From Diphasiastrum complanatum (Eukaryota; Streptophyta; Lycopodiopsida; Lycopodiales; Lycopodiaceae): a stretch of DNA of 64,000 nt. The notes beneath the pieces are model-generated. The model saw only the letters and a list, made by a program, of their open reading frames with translations. It ran no database searches and was not told the origin of the DNA. Below are positions 47,889 through 58,240 of the stretch, in pieces; position 1 is the first letter of the stretch; the number at the start of each line of letters is the position of its first letter. The translations under genes were made by a program, and so were the position numbers. The stretch is from positions 61,039,753-61,103,752 of the forward strand of contig CM055099.1 of assembly GCA_029204225.1 (NCBI GenBank), in the 5' to 3' direction.

Positions 47889-47970
47889 CATTCTCGGAAG
47901 AAGAAAATTAACAAAAAAAAGCTTGAACAAAACAAAACTGGATCAAAACAAAAAAAATTTGCGATGAAAG

Positions 47971-48152
47971 GGCGTTTGAGATCGATATTAGCACTGAATA
48001 TCGGTTTCGAACGCAAGACCTACAAAGATTATTTGCAGAAAAGAGATGCACGCTTGAAAGCGATATTGCACAGCACGCGATATCGGACTCGAGCGCACTG
48101 TGAGAGGGCGGAAGCTTGAAAGATGAAAGAGCGCGCTTGAGAGCGATATCGA
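47971..48152. repeat. About 81-bp tandem triplicate in the gene leader
   Basis: The words GCGTTTGAGATCGATAT, CGCTTGAAAGCGATAT and CGCTTGAGAGCGATAT start near 47,972, 48,051 and 48,135. They are spaced 80-84 bp apart, with partly conserved GCAC..TATCGG..TCGA spacers. They lie in the presumed 5' leader of the H3-Ulp1 gene. Confidence 0.65.
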
Positions 48153-48195
48153 GAGCTAAAAGTGAAAATTTTGCGAAAAAAAATGAAAATTCCGA

Positions 48196-48210
48196 GGACT
48201 TATATATACA
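48196..48210 (-). promoter_or_regulatory. TATA box
   Basis: Minus-strand TGTATATATAAGTCC, about 310 bp upstream of the H3-like ATG. It lies between the CACGTG cluster and the repeat-containing leader, where a plant core promoter would be. Confidence 0.65.
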
Positions 48211-48242
48211 AAATTTTTGCACATGTGAAAAGACGGCCGAGA

Positions 48243-48458
48243 CACGTGTCGTCAGATGATTAGACCACGTGCAATGTCTGTAATGACAATGATGAGCCAA
48301 TTATGAGGCCACGTGGGCTGATACACGTGTGCGAATCCCTAATCGACGCATGTCATTCTCGCACGTAACAGATGTCAGATCAATTATACTAGGTATGGCG
48401 CATTTAATTTTGCTAATCACAAGTCGACACGTGTTCCTTTGCTAGTCCTCCACACGTG
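48243..48458 (-). promoter_or_regulatory. Cluster of six G-boxes
   Basis: Six perfect CACGTG hexamers at 48,243, 48,266, 48,310, 48,324, 48,428 and 48,453, plus an AGCCAAT word near 48,294. Plant bZIP and bHLH factors bind CACGTG. Placement 35-260 bp upstream of the TATA box suggests promoter use by the minus-strand gene. Confidence 0.75.
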
Positions 48459-48587
48459 CAATTTTTTTTTATAAATATGTCTTTTTGGGTTCGAATTTTC
48501 ACGCAAATTCACAATTGCTTTGTCAGATATCAATTTCAAGTGCGCCGCTTGCTCTCATTACATATCGTAGTGTAAAATCAAAATCTT

Positions 48588-49860
48588 ACCATATAATGTG
48601 TTATACGATCAACACCCCATGCACTCTGAACTGCATCCACAAATTCATTGGTTGTTTTCTGTATCATTTGAACATCGGTATTTGAAAATTTATCTTTTTT
48701 CAAGTATTTCACCATGTTGTCTACGTTTTCTAAACTTCTACTTTGTGTATACGAGTAGAACCTTCTTCTTCGAAATCTTGAGTTGCTGCAATAATTTTTT
48801 TCCAAATTGTGTATTGAACCTTAGATTGTTTGCCAGAATAATTTGATAAAAATCTTCGAGCTTTAGATCCTCCAATGCTCGACTTGCATGGAATATTTCC
48901 TGTTTTACCTGATAACTTGTCATCTTTTTTTATTTTAACATGGCCTTTATGTAAGCCTGCTTTAAAAAAAATTCTCTAATCTGGAAATAGCTTCCTTTAT
49001 AGAGGCCTCTGGCTCGAAATTCCATGCAAACAAGATGTAAGAATATATTATTATTTCTATAATACGCACCTTCGCATGCAATGTACAGATACGAACATTT
49101 CGTAGAGGAATCGATAGTACAGGTTTCCAATTAGGATCTTCTCAATCTCTTAATATTCATGTACTCCTTGTCATGTCTTTTGCTGTTTTCATGCAGTACA
49201 AACAAGGGTGTTTAGAGTTAGCGCCATGAGATACATTGAACATACATTTTAATGTTTTCAAATCTCCTGCTAAATGCCATTCAATGTTGAAAGTGCCAAT
49301 TCCAGGAATATTGAGTGGAACTCCCTCCATGTGATTTTTTATGGTGGCAGGATATGATGTTCTATTAAATATCCATGAGAGAATGTTATGGTCTTCTTTT
49401 AGCACCTATAAGAGAATACAAAAAAATGATTAGCCTCATAATATTAACATAGAGAAGATTTAAGATATGAAATCCATATTCAAATGATTATCCCTATTTA
49501 TTATGCAAAGGGACTGCTATACCTGAAATGCTGCCAACCACCAAATATCATTTTCTGATTGAACACTAAAATTGAGGCCTTCTGAGTCTTCTGAATTTGA
49601 AAGTGCTCCATTCATGATCATGAGACTGACTCTTTCCATTTTTTGTCCTTTTATAATTTCAGACTCATCTAACTTGAGAACAACTATCAATTTGTTATTG
49701 ACATTCTCATCTGTAATATCGTAAAAGTTTATGATGAATGTTAATAACTGATTAATGTCAATAAATAAATTGTTGGAATTGTTATATGCTAGACTTTCTC
49801 ATTTCGAGCAATACACTTCATTGATATGAGATAAATTACCAACTATTGTCTGCATACCAT
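48588..49860 (-). pseudogene. Multi-exon protein, possibly transposase-like
   Basis: An exon ending at 49,523 carries LLTFIINFYDITDENVNN, LIVVLKLDESEIIKGQKM, MIMNGALSNSEDSEG and ENDIWWLAAFQ before a GTATAG donor. The acceptor TTATAG at 49,406 continues in frame with VLKEDHNILSWIFNRTSYP, NIEWHLAGDLKTLKCMF, HGANSKHPCLYCM. Beyond two stops it continues with DPNWKPVLSIPLRNVRICTL, HAKVRIIE and a basic stretch. A frameshift leads to NMVKYLKKDKFSNTDVQM and THYM before a GTAAGA donor at 48,588. The GDLK, CxxC and LHA..RIIE order resembles large uncharacterised transposon-type proteins, but I cannot name a family. The gene continues upstream into 49,864-50,320. Confidence 0.55.
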
Positions 49861-49863
49861 GGT

Positions 49864-50320
49864 TTAACATGTCTTTTTTTTTTTAAAAGATGAAATGGTC
49901 GTGGGATCATTAGAGGAGTTTTGAGCTCCAATCTCATCATTACTAGTTGTGTAATGATGCAAAGAAGATTTCAACCTTTGGATCTCCTCCTTGAGCATCT
50001 CATTTTCATCCAAACAAGTTTTCATCTTTGTAGATTTTTCTTTGCACTCCTTTGATATTTTCCTTGATTCCTCTTCCAAATAATGTATTCTTTGCAATGA
50101 ATGTGCATTCCCATAGAGCATCAAATTCTCACAGTAACCCAAAAGGCCATTTTTACCATGACACATATAGATTATTAACTGACTCACCGAATGAAAATCT
50201 GGGTGCTGCAATAAACATGGATCAATAGGATACAATGTTCTCGATGATCATAAATCTACATGTTTTAGCTTTTCCTCCCTGTATCGGACCATATCAGAAG
50301 TTGACAATTTGGGTTGCTTT
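49864..50320 (-). pseudogene. Coiled-coil segment of the same gene
   Basis: A 123-codon frame (50,235-49,864) with YPIDPCLLQHPDFHSVSQL and GLLGYCENLMLYGNAHS, then a heptad-rich EEESRKISKECKEKS, LDENEMLKEEIQRLKSSL that should form a coiled coil. Upstream, in another frame, come LSTSDMVRYREEKLKHVDL and a stop. At 50,321 the sequence is cut by a copia LTR and resumes at 56,312. It ends in a poly-A/lysine run where a frameshift separates it from the next exon. Confidence 0.5.
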
Positions 50321-50321
50321 G

Positions 50322-50326
50322 AATTT
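50322..50326. repeat. Target-site duplication, left
   Basis: AATTT directly before the LTR at 50,327. Repeated at 56,307-56,311. Confidence 0.92.
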
Positions 50327-51016
50327 TGTGAAAAATTGCCTACATTGGCAAATCTAGCCATGTAGAATATTGTACATTTTGTTAATATTGTTTGTTGGTT
50401 ACTTGAATGGCCAAAGTGCCACTTGTACATACACACCTAAAGTAGGTTACCACGAGTCAAGAGGAGTGGTTGTGTCTATTTGGTAGTGATTCCTACTTTG
50501 TAGGATCTAGACCATGATTTATGATGAGATTTGTACCTACCATGCACCTACCAAGCATGACTCTTGGATGTAGGCTAGGATTTTCACATTAGGGCAAGAA
50601 AGTGGAGTCTACTTCCTTATTACATGCTGGATTTTCACCTAACTTTGCAAAGGAAGTGTGTTTTACTATGTATTTCCATTCTCCATAATGAGAAGATAGA
50701 AAATTTTTGGAGCTCATTGGCAATCTCAAGCTAGTTCACTATGTACATTGAGTTTTTGTGATCCAAATGAAACCAAATCAATTTCTACTTGTTTCTTAGG
50801 TTGAAGGCCGTACTACAAACTTTAGTACACACGTGTGGGCTTGGATTTCAATGTTGATCAATGCTTTTGATTGTTAATGCTTGTTGTTTGTCAAACTGCC
50901 AATCTAGATCAACTTTTTTGTGTCTAGTTTTTTGATAGATTGTTAAGCAAGCATCCAATCACTCTTGTGGATCTTTTGTAGATCCATTTATGGTCCTAAA
51001 GTATAGTACTTTCACA
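50327..51016 (+). repeat. 5' LTR (690 bp)
   Basis: TGTGAAAAATTGCC to CTTTCACA. Same length as the 3' copy. Confidence 0.97.
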
Positions 51017-51028
51017 TGGTATCAGAGC
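51017..51028 (+). other. Primer-binding site
   Basis: TGGTATCAGAGC directly after the LTR. Confidence 0.95.
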
Positions 51029-51649
51029 CAAGCACAAGAGCATAAGCCATTGATCTAATGCAAATCCATTTTTAGCAAGTTTTGGTGCTAAAAGCTAGTA
51101 TTGAGAGGGCAAGCTAGAATCTTGATTTTGGTGAGGAGATTTGATCCCAAACTTGTTAGGGGTCCAAATCCGTACTGTCCACATGTGTGGGCATCTCTGA
51201 ACCAGCATTTAATAACCCATATTCATTGGATCATAGAAAATTCATATGGTGTCAGTTTGATGTAATTTTTGGTGCAAATCCTAGGATAAGCTACCAAGAT
51301 CACTTGCCATTGATTAGATTTGAATTTGTTTCATGAAAACTAATTAATCTAGGCTGATTTCAGACCTTCTTAAAGTGGAAACCAGGTCTTGAAAGTACAT
51401 CAAAGTGAATGAGAGAGATAGAGTCAGTTTTTGTCCAAGAATAGCCAAGATTGGTAAGATTTGCTTGAGTGTAGTTTTCATCTCATCTTATCTTCATTCC
51501 AACTTGTGAGGGAGTGATAGAACTATGATTACAAATCCATCTGTTGGATTAGAACTCAACATTTGAGTGAAACACTGCAAGTTAGAAACCTTTGTGAAGT
51601 TTCAGGTCCAAACAAATCTATATCTTGTGTGTAGAATCTTGCTAGTAAG
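51029..51649 (+). other. Leader of the copia element
   Basis: Non-coding, about 620 bp. It contains sections related to the array leaders (GTGAGGGAGTGATAGAAC near 51,507, CCACATGTGTGGGCA near 51,179), supporting a shared origin of the two families. Confidence 0.7.
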
Positions 51650-52951
51650 ATGGGATCAGTGGGAGCCTACCTTCTAGAACCTAGTGAGAGGTTAAATTCT
51701 ACCAATTATGCTATTTGGAAAGTGAGGATGGAGTCACTAATGGTGCTCCAGGATCTTTATGAGTTTCTAATAGATGATGAAGATGAACCTCTAGGTGCAT
51801 AGGAATTAGTGAGATACAAGAAGAGGTCTAGGCTTGCACTTCACTGTATTAAGATGAATGTAAGCAATGATCTTTTAAGGGAAGTATCATCATGTAAGAG
51901 TGCTAAAGAGACTTGGGAATCTTTAAAATCTATCTATGAGTCTAGTAACACTTCGAGGGTTCTCATGCTTAGGAATCAGATTCTACAAAGCATGAAGAGG
52001 AGTGATGAGAATGCACAAGATTATGTGCTAAGAATCAAGTCTCTTAATAGGGAGTTAGCTTCCATTGGAGAGAAGATTCAAGATAGTGAGCTTGTTCAGA
52101 TTGTCCTAAATGGTCTAGGGAGTGGCTTTACAAATTTGGTCCAAAGCTTTGCAATCCAAGACACTTTGCCTACTATAGAAAAGCTACACAGTGTATTAGT
52201 AGTTGAAGAGTGTAGGATGTTGCATACCAATGCAAGAATGAATGCTATTTCTCTGCAGGATGGTGATGAGAAAGCTAATTTCTCATTCAAAAGCAAGAAG
52301 AAGACCAATGGCAAAAAGAAGCACTTCAAGGAGACCAAGGAGGAGGATGAGGCTTCAAGCTCAAAGGGCAAGTTCAAAGACAAGTCCAAGTACAAATGTT
52401 TTTTCTGTGGAAAGAAAGGACATTTTGCATCAGAATGTCTCAAGAAGAAGAAGGCACAAGAGAGCAAACAAAGCAACATTGCACATCAGGAGGAAGAGGA
52501 AGATGAAGAGTCATCCTTGATGGTTTCCAACAAACCACCATCATCCAAGAGCAACACCAATGATTCTTGGTGGATTGATAGTGGGGCAAGTTCCCACATG
52601 ACATATCAAAAGGACATATTCTCCACCTTACTTTCTTACAATGACTTAAATAGATCAATCTATACTGCAAGTAGTCAAGAATGTAAGATAAGTGGAATAG
52701 GAACAATTCCCTTGTATGTGGGATCATCCAAAAGGATGAATCTAGATAATGTTCTTTATGTTCCTAAGTTAACCAAGAATTTGCTTAGTGTTGGCCAGTT
52801 AATGGATAATGGCCTAGATGTACAATTTAAGCATGGAGTTTGTTCCATCCTTAGAAATGATGAATGTATAGACAAAGGCTTTAAGCAAGGTAGATTATTT
52901 AAGCTTGATGCTAATATTGCAGTGGAGAGTGTTAACTTGGCAAAGGTGTAG
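51650..52951 (+). pseudogene. Gag and protease of the full-length element
   Basis: Start MGSVGAYLLEPSERLNSTN at 51,650. Gag region LALHCIKMNVSNDLLREV, ETWESLKSIYESSNTSRV, lysine-rich linker, zinc knuckle CFFCGKKGHFASEC (near 52,400), then protease SWWIDSGASSHM (near 52,565) and the GAG-pre-integrase start NVLYVPKLTKNLLSVG. One in-frame TAG at 51,800 stands where related copies have Gln (GAQEL), and another TAG ends the frame at 52,951 just before LSKVELWHKRLGH. The Gag is clearly homologous to the 417-codon frames of the array. Confidence 0.9.
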
Positions 52952-54098
52952 CTATCAAAGGTGGAACTGTGGCACAAAAGGTTGGGCCACCCCAACTACA
53001 AAGCCATGGAATCTATGGCTACAAAGGAGCTTGCAGTTGGACTCCCCAAGCATTTGTCAAAGTGTGGGAAGAGATGTGAAGCATGCAGCCTCTCAAAGGC
53101 TCACAAGCTACCCTTCTCAAGATCTACATCAAGATCAAACTCTCCTCTTGAACTCATCCATTCGGATGTTCATAGTTTTTCACATGAGTCTAATGGTGGT
53201 GCCAAGTACTATGTAATCTTCATTGATGACTATTCTAGATTTTGTTGGATGTACCTCTTGTCTAGCAAATCAATGGTGTTTGATTCTTTTGTAAAGTTCA
53301 AGACTTTGGTAGAAAATCAACTTAGTACCAAGATTAAGGTATTAAGGAGTGATAATGGAGGTGAATTGACTTTTGTATTTCTAATGGCATAAAGAGGGAG
53401 TTGTCATGTCCATACACCCCTCAACAAAATGGAGTGAGTGAGAGAAGAAATAGATCTCTTTGTGAGTGTGCTAAGGCCTTAAGGCTAGATGCTTCTCTAT
53501 CCAAACCATTTTGGGGTGAAGCAATAACTTGTGCTAACTATTTGTGCAATAGATTGCCAAACCAAGCCATTGGAGGAATCACACCATTTGAAGCTCTATT
53601 TGGAGAGAAGCCCAATCTCAAAGATCTCAAAGTTTTTGGATCCACTTGCTATGTACACCAATCCTTGGATAAGAGAAGGAAGGATGATGCAACATCCATC
53701 AAAGGCATCTTTGTGGGATATGGTGAGAATAGCAAAGGTTATAGAGTCTTCAATCCCATCACTAGCAAGGTGATAGTGAGTAGGGATGTTATTTTTGATG
53801 AAGGACATGCTTGTGATTTGGATGATAATGCTACTAATCATCTTGATGCCAAGGATCATGCTAGGATGGAGGAGGAGCTTCCAAGTGAAGAAGAACTTGA
53901 GGATCCACCTCAAGATGCAAGAACTCCAAGAACTCCAAGAAGATCTACAAGGGCAAGATCCGAGCCATTGAGGCTCACCTATGATGGTCAAGGTGATCAA
54001 AGGGAAGGCTCATCATCTTTCACATCTTACACCTTTCTTACTTACAAGCATCTTCATAGCCAACATGCTATGAAGATGCTTGTAAGTCTAAAAGTTGG
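52952..54098 (+). pseudogene. Integrase of the full-length element
   Basis: Inserts element DNA into the genome. Zinc-binding start LWHKRLGHPNYKAM and CGKRCEACSLSKAH. Core with LIHSDVHSF, IDDYSRFCWMYLL and RSDNGGEL. A frameshift near 53,380 breaks it before CPYTPQQNGVSERRNRSLCE. The C-terminal part has FGEKPNLKDLKVFGSTCYVH and GIFVGYGENSKGYRVF. The last part is broken again near 54,060 at a 20-bp perfect palindrome whose right arm is misplaced in frame. Confidence 0.88.
54040..54087. repeat. Perfect 20-bp hairpin with 8-nt loop
   Basis: Arms 54,040-54,059 and 54,068-54,087 are exact complements around CCAACATG. It lies at a frame break between integrase and RT, which suggests a templated inverted duplication. 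Confidence 0.9.
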
Positions 54099-55654
54099 AT
54101 GGATGCTATGCAAGTAGAGTATGATGCTTTTATTGAGAATCATACTTGGGATCTTGTGGATCTTCCTCAAGGGAAGAAACCTCTTGATTGCAAGTGGGTG
54201 TTTAGATTGAAGTATAATCAAGATGGATCAATAAGCAAGCATAAAGCTAGGCTTGTTGCCAAAGGTTTTTTACAAACCAAAGGCATTGACTATGATGAGA
54301 CTTTTGCTCCTGTGGCTAAGCTTGTTACTATCAGGTTGATCATTAGTCTTGCTACAACCTTCAATTGGGAGCTATTCCAACTTGACTTCACAAATGCATT
54401 TCTCAATGCTTATTTGGAGGAAGAGATCTACATGAGGCAACCCGAGGGCTTCATCAAGGCAAAGCATGAAGGAAAGGTGTGTTTTTTGAAGAAGAGCCTT
54501 TATGGGCTCAAGCAAGCACCTAGAGCATGGTACTCTAGGCTAAACTCTTTTCTCATTTCCATCAATTTTGTAATGAGTGCCTATGATCCATCATTGTATA
54601 TAAGTTTTCATGATGGCATGATCATTATTCTTGTTTTGTATGTAGATGACATTATCTTGACTGGTAATGATCTAGATGGAATTAGAGATGTGAAAATTGC
54701 TTTAGCCAAAGAGTTTAAGATGGTAGATCTCGGCCTATTGAGCTTCATTCTTGGAATAGAGGTTATTAGAGGATGTGATTTTAGCTTCATTTGTCAATCT
54801 AAATATGCTACATCCATCCTAGATAGATTTGGAATGAAGAATTGTAAAGGCATTGAGACACCAATGGAGCAACATGTAAAAGCATCTATTGGTTGTGATG
54901 AAGCATCCTTTGAGGACATCACATTATATAGAAGGCTTATTGGCTCCTTGATCTATTTAACTATAACTAGACCTGATCTTAGTTATAGTGTTGGAAAGTA
55001 AAGCCAATTCATGCAAAGTCCTCTAGTTTCACATTGGAAGATGGCCAAAAGAGTTCTTAGATACATTTCATTCACTAAGAATTTTGGTATTTTGTATAGA
55101 GGAACTAATCTTGGCTTAAGAGCCTATAGTGACTCGGATTTTGCAGGTGACAAAGTGGATAGAAGATCAACAAGTGCCTTTGCCACCTTTCTATGTGATG
55201 TAGTAGTATCATGGCTTTCCAAAAAGCAAGATATCATCTCCCTATATTCCACAGAATCCGAATACAAGGCCTTGACATCAACATGCAAGGAGGTCTTGTG
55301 GCTCAAAAGGCTATTGGTGGAGCTTCATGTCATGGAGGAGGAGATCCCTATCATCTAATGTGACAACCAATCAGCCCAATCACTTGCAACTAATCCTACA
55401 TTCCATGCCAGGAGCAAACACATCGAAATTGCTCATCATTTCGTGAGGGAAAAAGTGCAAGCTAAAGAGATCAAGCTCCAACACGTGCCATCATCAAGTT
55501 GCTTGGATGATTTGTTTACTAAACCTTTACCTAAAGATTCATTTGTCAAGCTTAGATCTTCAATTGGAGTTATTGATAAAAGCATTGTGATCTCCAAGGC
55601 TAGATTTGAGGAGGAGTGTGAAAAATTGCCTACATTGGCAAATCTAGCCATGTA
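54099..55654 (+). pseudogene. Reverse transcriptase and RNase H of the full-length element
   Basis: RT copies element RNA into DNA; RNase H removes the template. RT is a 300-codon open frame with CKWVFRLKYNQDGSI, GIDYDETFAPVAKLVTIR, FQLDFTNAFLNAYL, SLYGLKQAPRAWYSRL, the catalytic LYVDDIILTG and KGIETPMEQHVK. A TAA near 54,999 replaces Leu in KLSQFMQ. RNase H follows with AYSDSDFAGDKVDRRSTSA, STESEYKAL and, after another TAA near 55,356, CDNQSAQSLA and HARSKHIEIAHH. It ends FEEECEKLPTLANLAM, running into the LTR. All catalytic motifs remain, so decay is limited to point lesions. Confidence 0.92.
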
Positions 55655-56306
55655 AAATATTGTACATTTTGTCAATATTGTTTGTTGCTTACTTGAATGG
55701 CCAAAGTGCCACTTGTACATACACACCTAAAGTAGGTTACCACGAGTCAAGAGAAGTGGTTGTGTCTATTTGGTAGTGATTCCTACTTTGTAGGATCTAG
55801 ACCATGATTTATGATGAGATTTGTACCTACCATGCACCTACCAAGCATGACTCTTGGATCTAGGCTAGGGTTTTCACATTAGGGCAAGAAAGTGGAGTCT
55901 ACTTCCTTATTACATGCTGGATTTTCACCTAACTTTGCAAAGAAAGTGTGTTTTACTATGTATTTCCATTCTCCATAATGAGAAGATAGAAAATTTTTGG
56001 AGCTCATTGGCAATCTCAAGCTAGTTCACTATGTACATTGAGTTTTTGTGATCCAAATGAAACCAAATCAATTTCTACTTGTTTCTCAGGTTGAAGGCTG
56101 TACTACAAACTTTAGTACACACGTGTGGGCTCGGATTTCAATGTTGATCAATGCTTTTGATTGTTAATGCTTGTTGTTTGTCAAACTGCCAATCTAGATC
56201 AACTTTTTTGTGTCTAGTTTTTTGATAGATTGTTAAGCAAGCATCCAATCACTCTTGTGGATCTTTTGTAGATCCATTTATGGTCCTAAAGTACAGTACT
56301 TTCACA
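55617..56306 (+). repeat. 3' LTR (690 bp)
   Basis: TGTGAAAAATTGCC to CTTTCACA, preceded by the polypurine tract TTTGAGGAGGAG (55,605-55,616). Confidence 0.97.
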
Positions 56307-56311
56307 AATTT
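56307..56311. repeat. Target-site duplication, right
   Basis: AATTT, matching 50,322-50,326. Confidence 0.92.
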
Positions 56312-56470
56312 CTCATCCTGAGCGGAGCATATTCTGGTGACAGATCCACATGAAGATGATAAAGCTTTCTCATCGGTACAGTAGTATAGTAACAAACAAC
56401 ACAATGACAATAACAAAGCTGGAGATGGCACTAACGACTCTGCTGGAGATAGAGATGGTGTAGGCTTTTT
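56312..56470 (-). pseudogene. Upstream piece of the split minus-strand gene
   Basis: Removing the copia element and one AATTT joins this stretch to 50,321. The minus frame MRKLYHLHVDLSPEYAPLRM here continues without a break into the LSTSDMVRYREEK frame. The start of the gene is not clear. TATA or promoter signals were not found upstream. Confidence 0.5.
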
Positions 56471-56709
56471 TCAGAAATGTCACTCCTAATTCAAATTTTT
56501 GAGTGTTCCCAACTATTGGGAGGGAATATTGCAGCATTTTGAAAAATTATATTTTAACTGTGGTTAAACACCAGTGAAGTTTGATGTGACTAAACTAAGG
56601 TGCATTCATTTACATGGAAAGTAGTGCGGGCAGATGCGTAAAGAATTTAGAAAATGATATTATAATTACTTTATAGTTATTTTTCTCTCTCCTACATGGC
56701 ATTTCTTAT
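56471..56709. other. No gene seen
   Basis: AT-rich spacer between the split gene and a copia fragment. Confidence 0.4.
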
Positions 56710-57235
56710 AGGGCCCTCTTTTGGTCCATATTTTCTCTAATGGATGGAAGGATATCTTTTATGATGCTATTCAAGAGGAGGCCGAGTGTCAACTTTCTTA
56801 CAACTTTTGGATGTACTTGCCATGTCAATATAACTCTTGATGATAGGACAAAGGAGACTCCATATTCAAGGAAAGGTATATTTGTTGGATATAGTGAGGT
56901 GAGTAAAGCCTACAAGGTTTACATTCCTACTAGTGATAGGTGATTATTGGTAGAGTTGTCATTTTTGATGAGGGGAACATTTCAAAAGTAACATTCTTGA
57001 TGGATCTAATATTCTTGTGGATGAATCTAACATTCTTGATGTTGACGTAAAGGACCCTACTTTAGATGGTGATGATGATGGACCTTCATCAAGTCAAAAG
57101 CCAAGGAGAACATCAAGGGAAAGATAAATGCCTTCAAGGCTCACATATGATGAAAAAGGTAAGCAAGTGGAAGTGACTCATTTTGCTTTTCTCAAATGCT
57201 TTGGTAAATCTTCTTATGTCAAGTAGATGGATGTT
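56710..57235 (+). pseudogene. Copia integrase C-terminal fragment
   Basis: ISFMMLFKRRPSVNFLTTFG, TCHVN, then SRKGIFVGYSEVSKAYKVY match the integrase C-terminal region of copia (FVGYxxxSKxYRV). Later codons (KARRTSRE-like, SRLTYDEKGKQVE) continue with stops. No flanking LTR. Source family not determined. Confidence 0.8.
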
Positions 57236-57300
57236 TTCATGATTTTCCAGAAATTAATGGCTCTAGAAAATAGGTCTTAGTCAATGTCTTTGATGGTCAA

Positions 57301-57645
57301 GTGAAAGATCAAGAGGTTGATTTCAAAGGGCTTCAAAAACACAAAAGTGAAAGTGGCAATTTGGAGCTAGTCAAGAGCATTAAAGGAGAGTCAATTGGCA
57401 AAGATGTTATGGATATATTTTTGCAGGTTATTGAAGACTCAAGTAAGGTCAAAGGAGCAGCAAAGAAGTGTTGTTCAAATCTACTTTACTTGTTTTATCT
57501 CATGTTTGAGCAATTTCATGTGGATGTGTGCAAATTTTCAAGATATGGTAAAACTAGCTACATTGGTGAGCATCATTTTGATGTTGAAGTTGTACTAGTA
57601 GATGACAAATTTGATGAATCTGAGCAAGAATTTGGAAATAAATAG
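57301..57645 (+). other. Open frame of 114 codons, unassigned
   Basis: KDQEVDFKGLQKHKSESGN, SIGKDVMDIFLQVIEDSS and EHHFDVEVVLVDDKFDES have protein-like composition with an acidic C-terminus. No motif I recognise. It sits just upstream of a gypsy RT fragment, so it may be a gypsy remnant from before RT. Confidence 0.35.
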
Positions 57646-57678
57646 ACAACAAGAATAAATCCATTTACCCATGCCAAC

Positions 57679-58240
57679 ATGACGGAAGGTATAACTTTGC
57701 TAGATTCTACAGAGCTAATTGAACTTGCACCTGAAAAATTTGTGCATGTTTCTAAGTCCCTTGGAGAGACAGAATTAGCAGAGTTTACTGAGCTATTGAA
57801 AGAGTACCAAGATGTATTTGCATGGTCGCTTGAAGACTTGAAAGGAATTCCTGCTGAATTTGGCGAGCACTGCATTGATTTTAAAGAAGATGTTGTTCCT
57901 GTCCGACAGAGACAGTATCGTCTCAATCCAAAGTATTGTCTTATGGTGAAAGATGAACTCAACAAGCACTTTAAGACATGTATTATTTATCCCGTCTTAG
58001 GTAGTGAATGGGTATCTCCCATTGTTGTAGTCCCAAAAAAGAAGACTGACAAAATTCAAATTTGCCAGGACTTCAGGAAGCTAAATGCTACTACAAAGAA
58101 AGATCACCACCCATTACCCTTCACGAATTCTATTCTAGACCAAGTGGCTGGACAAGAACGTTACAGTTTCTATGATGGCTTCTCTGGCTATAATCAGATG
58201 GTTATGCTAATGCAAATGAAGCTATTAGAGGTTCATTATG
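57679..58240 (+). pseudogene. Ty3-gypsy reverse transcriptase N-terminal fragment
   Basis: LLKEYQDVFAWSLEDLKGIP, HCIDFKEDVVPVRQRQYRLN, SEWVSPIVVVPKKKTDKIQI, CQDFRKLNATTKKDHHPLPF and FYDGFSGYNQM match the start of gypsy RT (YxDVFAW, W.SP.V.V.KK, CVDYRKLN, HPLPF, GYNQI). The frame departs from the family just after GYNQ, before the catalytic YIDD block, so it is truncated near 58,200. No LTRs recognised. Confidence 0.88.

Larger units (their letters stand above)
50327..56306 (+). mobile_element. Full-length Ty1-copia element, 5.98 kb
   Basis: Two 690-bp LTRs, a primer site, a single gag-pol in copia order (Gag, protease, integrase, RT, RNase H), a polypurine tract TTTGAGGAGGAG and an AATTT target duplication. 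By eye the LTRs differ at about 11 of 690 positions (near 1.6%), so insertion is fairly recent. The coding region has stops (TAG at 51,800 and near 52,949; TAA near 54,999 and 55,356) and frameshifts (near 53,380 and 54,060), so it is not autonomous now. R-U5 is almost identical to the array LTRs at 11-23 kb, while U3 differs. It splits a minus-strand gene. Confidence 0.95.

Noticed and set aside
47200-48119. Plus-strand frames across the H3-like gene
   Set aside because: Overlap the minus-strand H3-linker coding region and its leader; the histone alignment and splice sites favour the minus strand.
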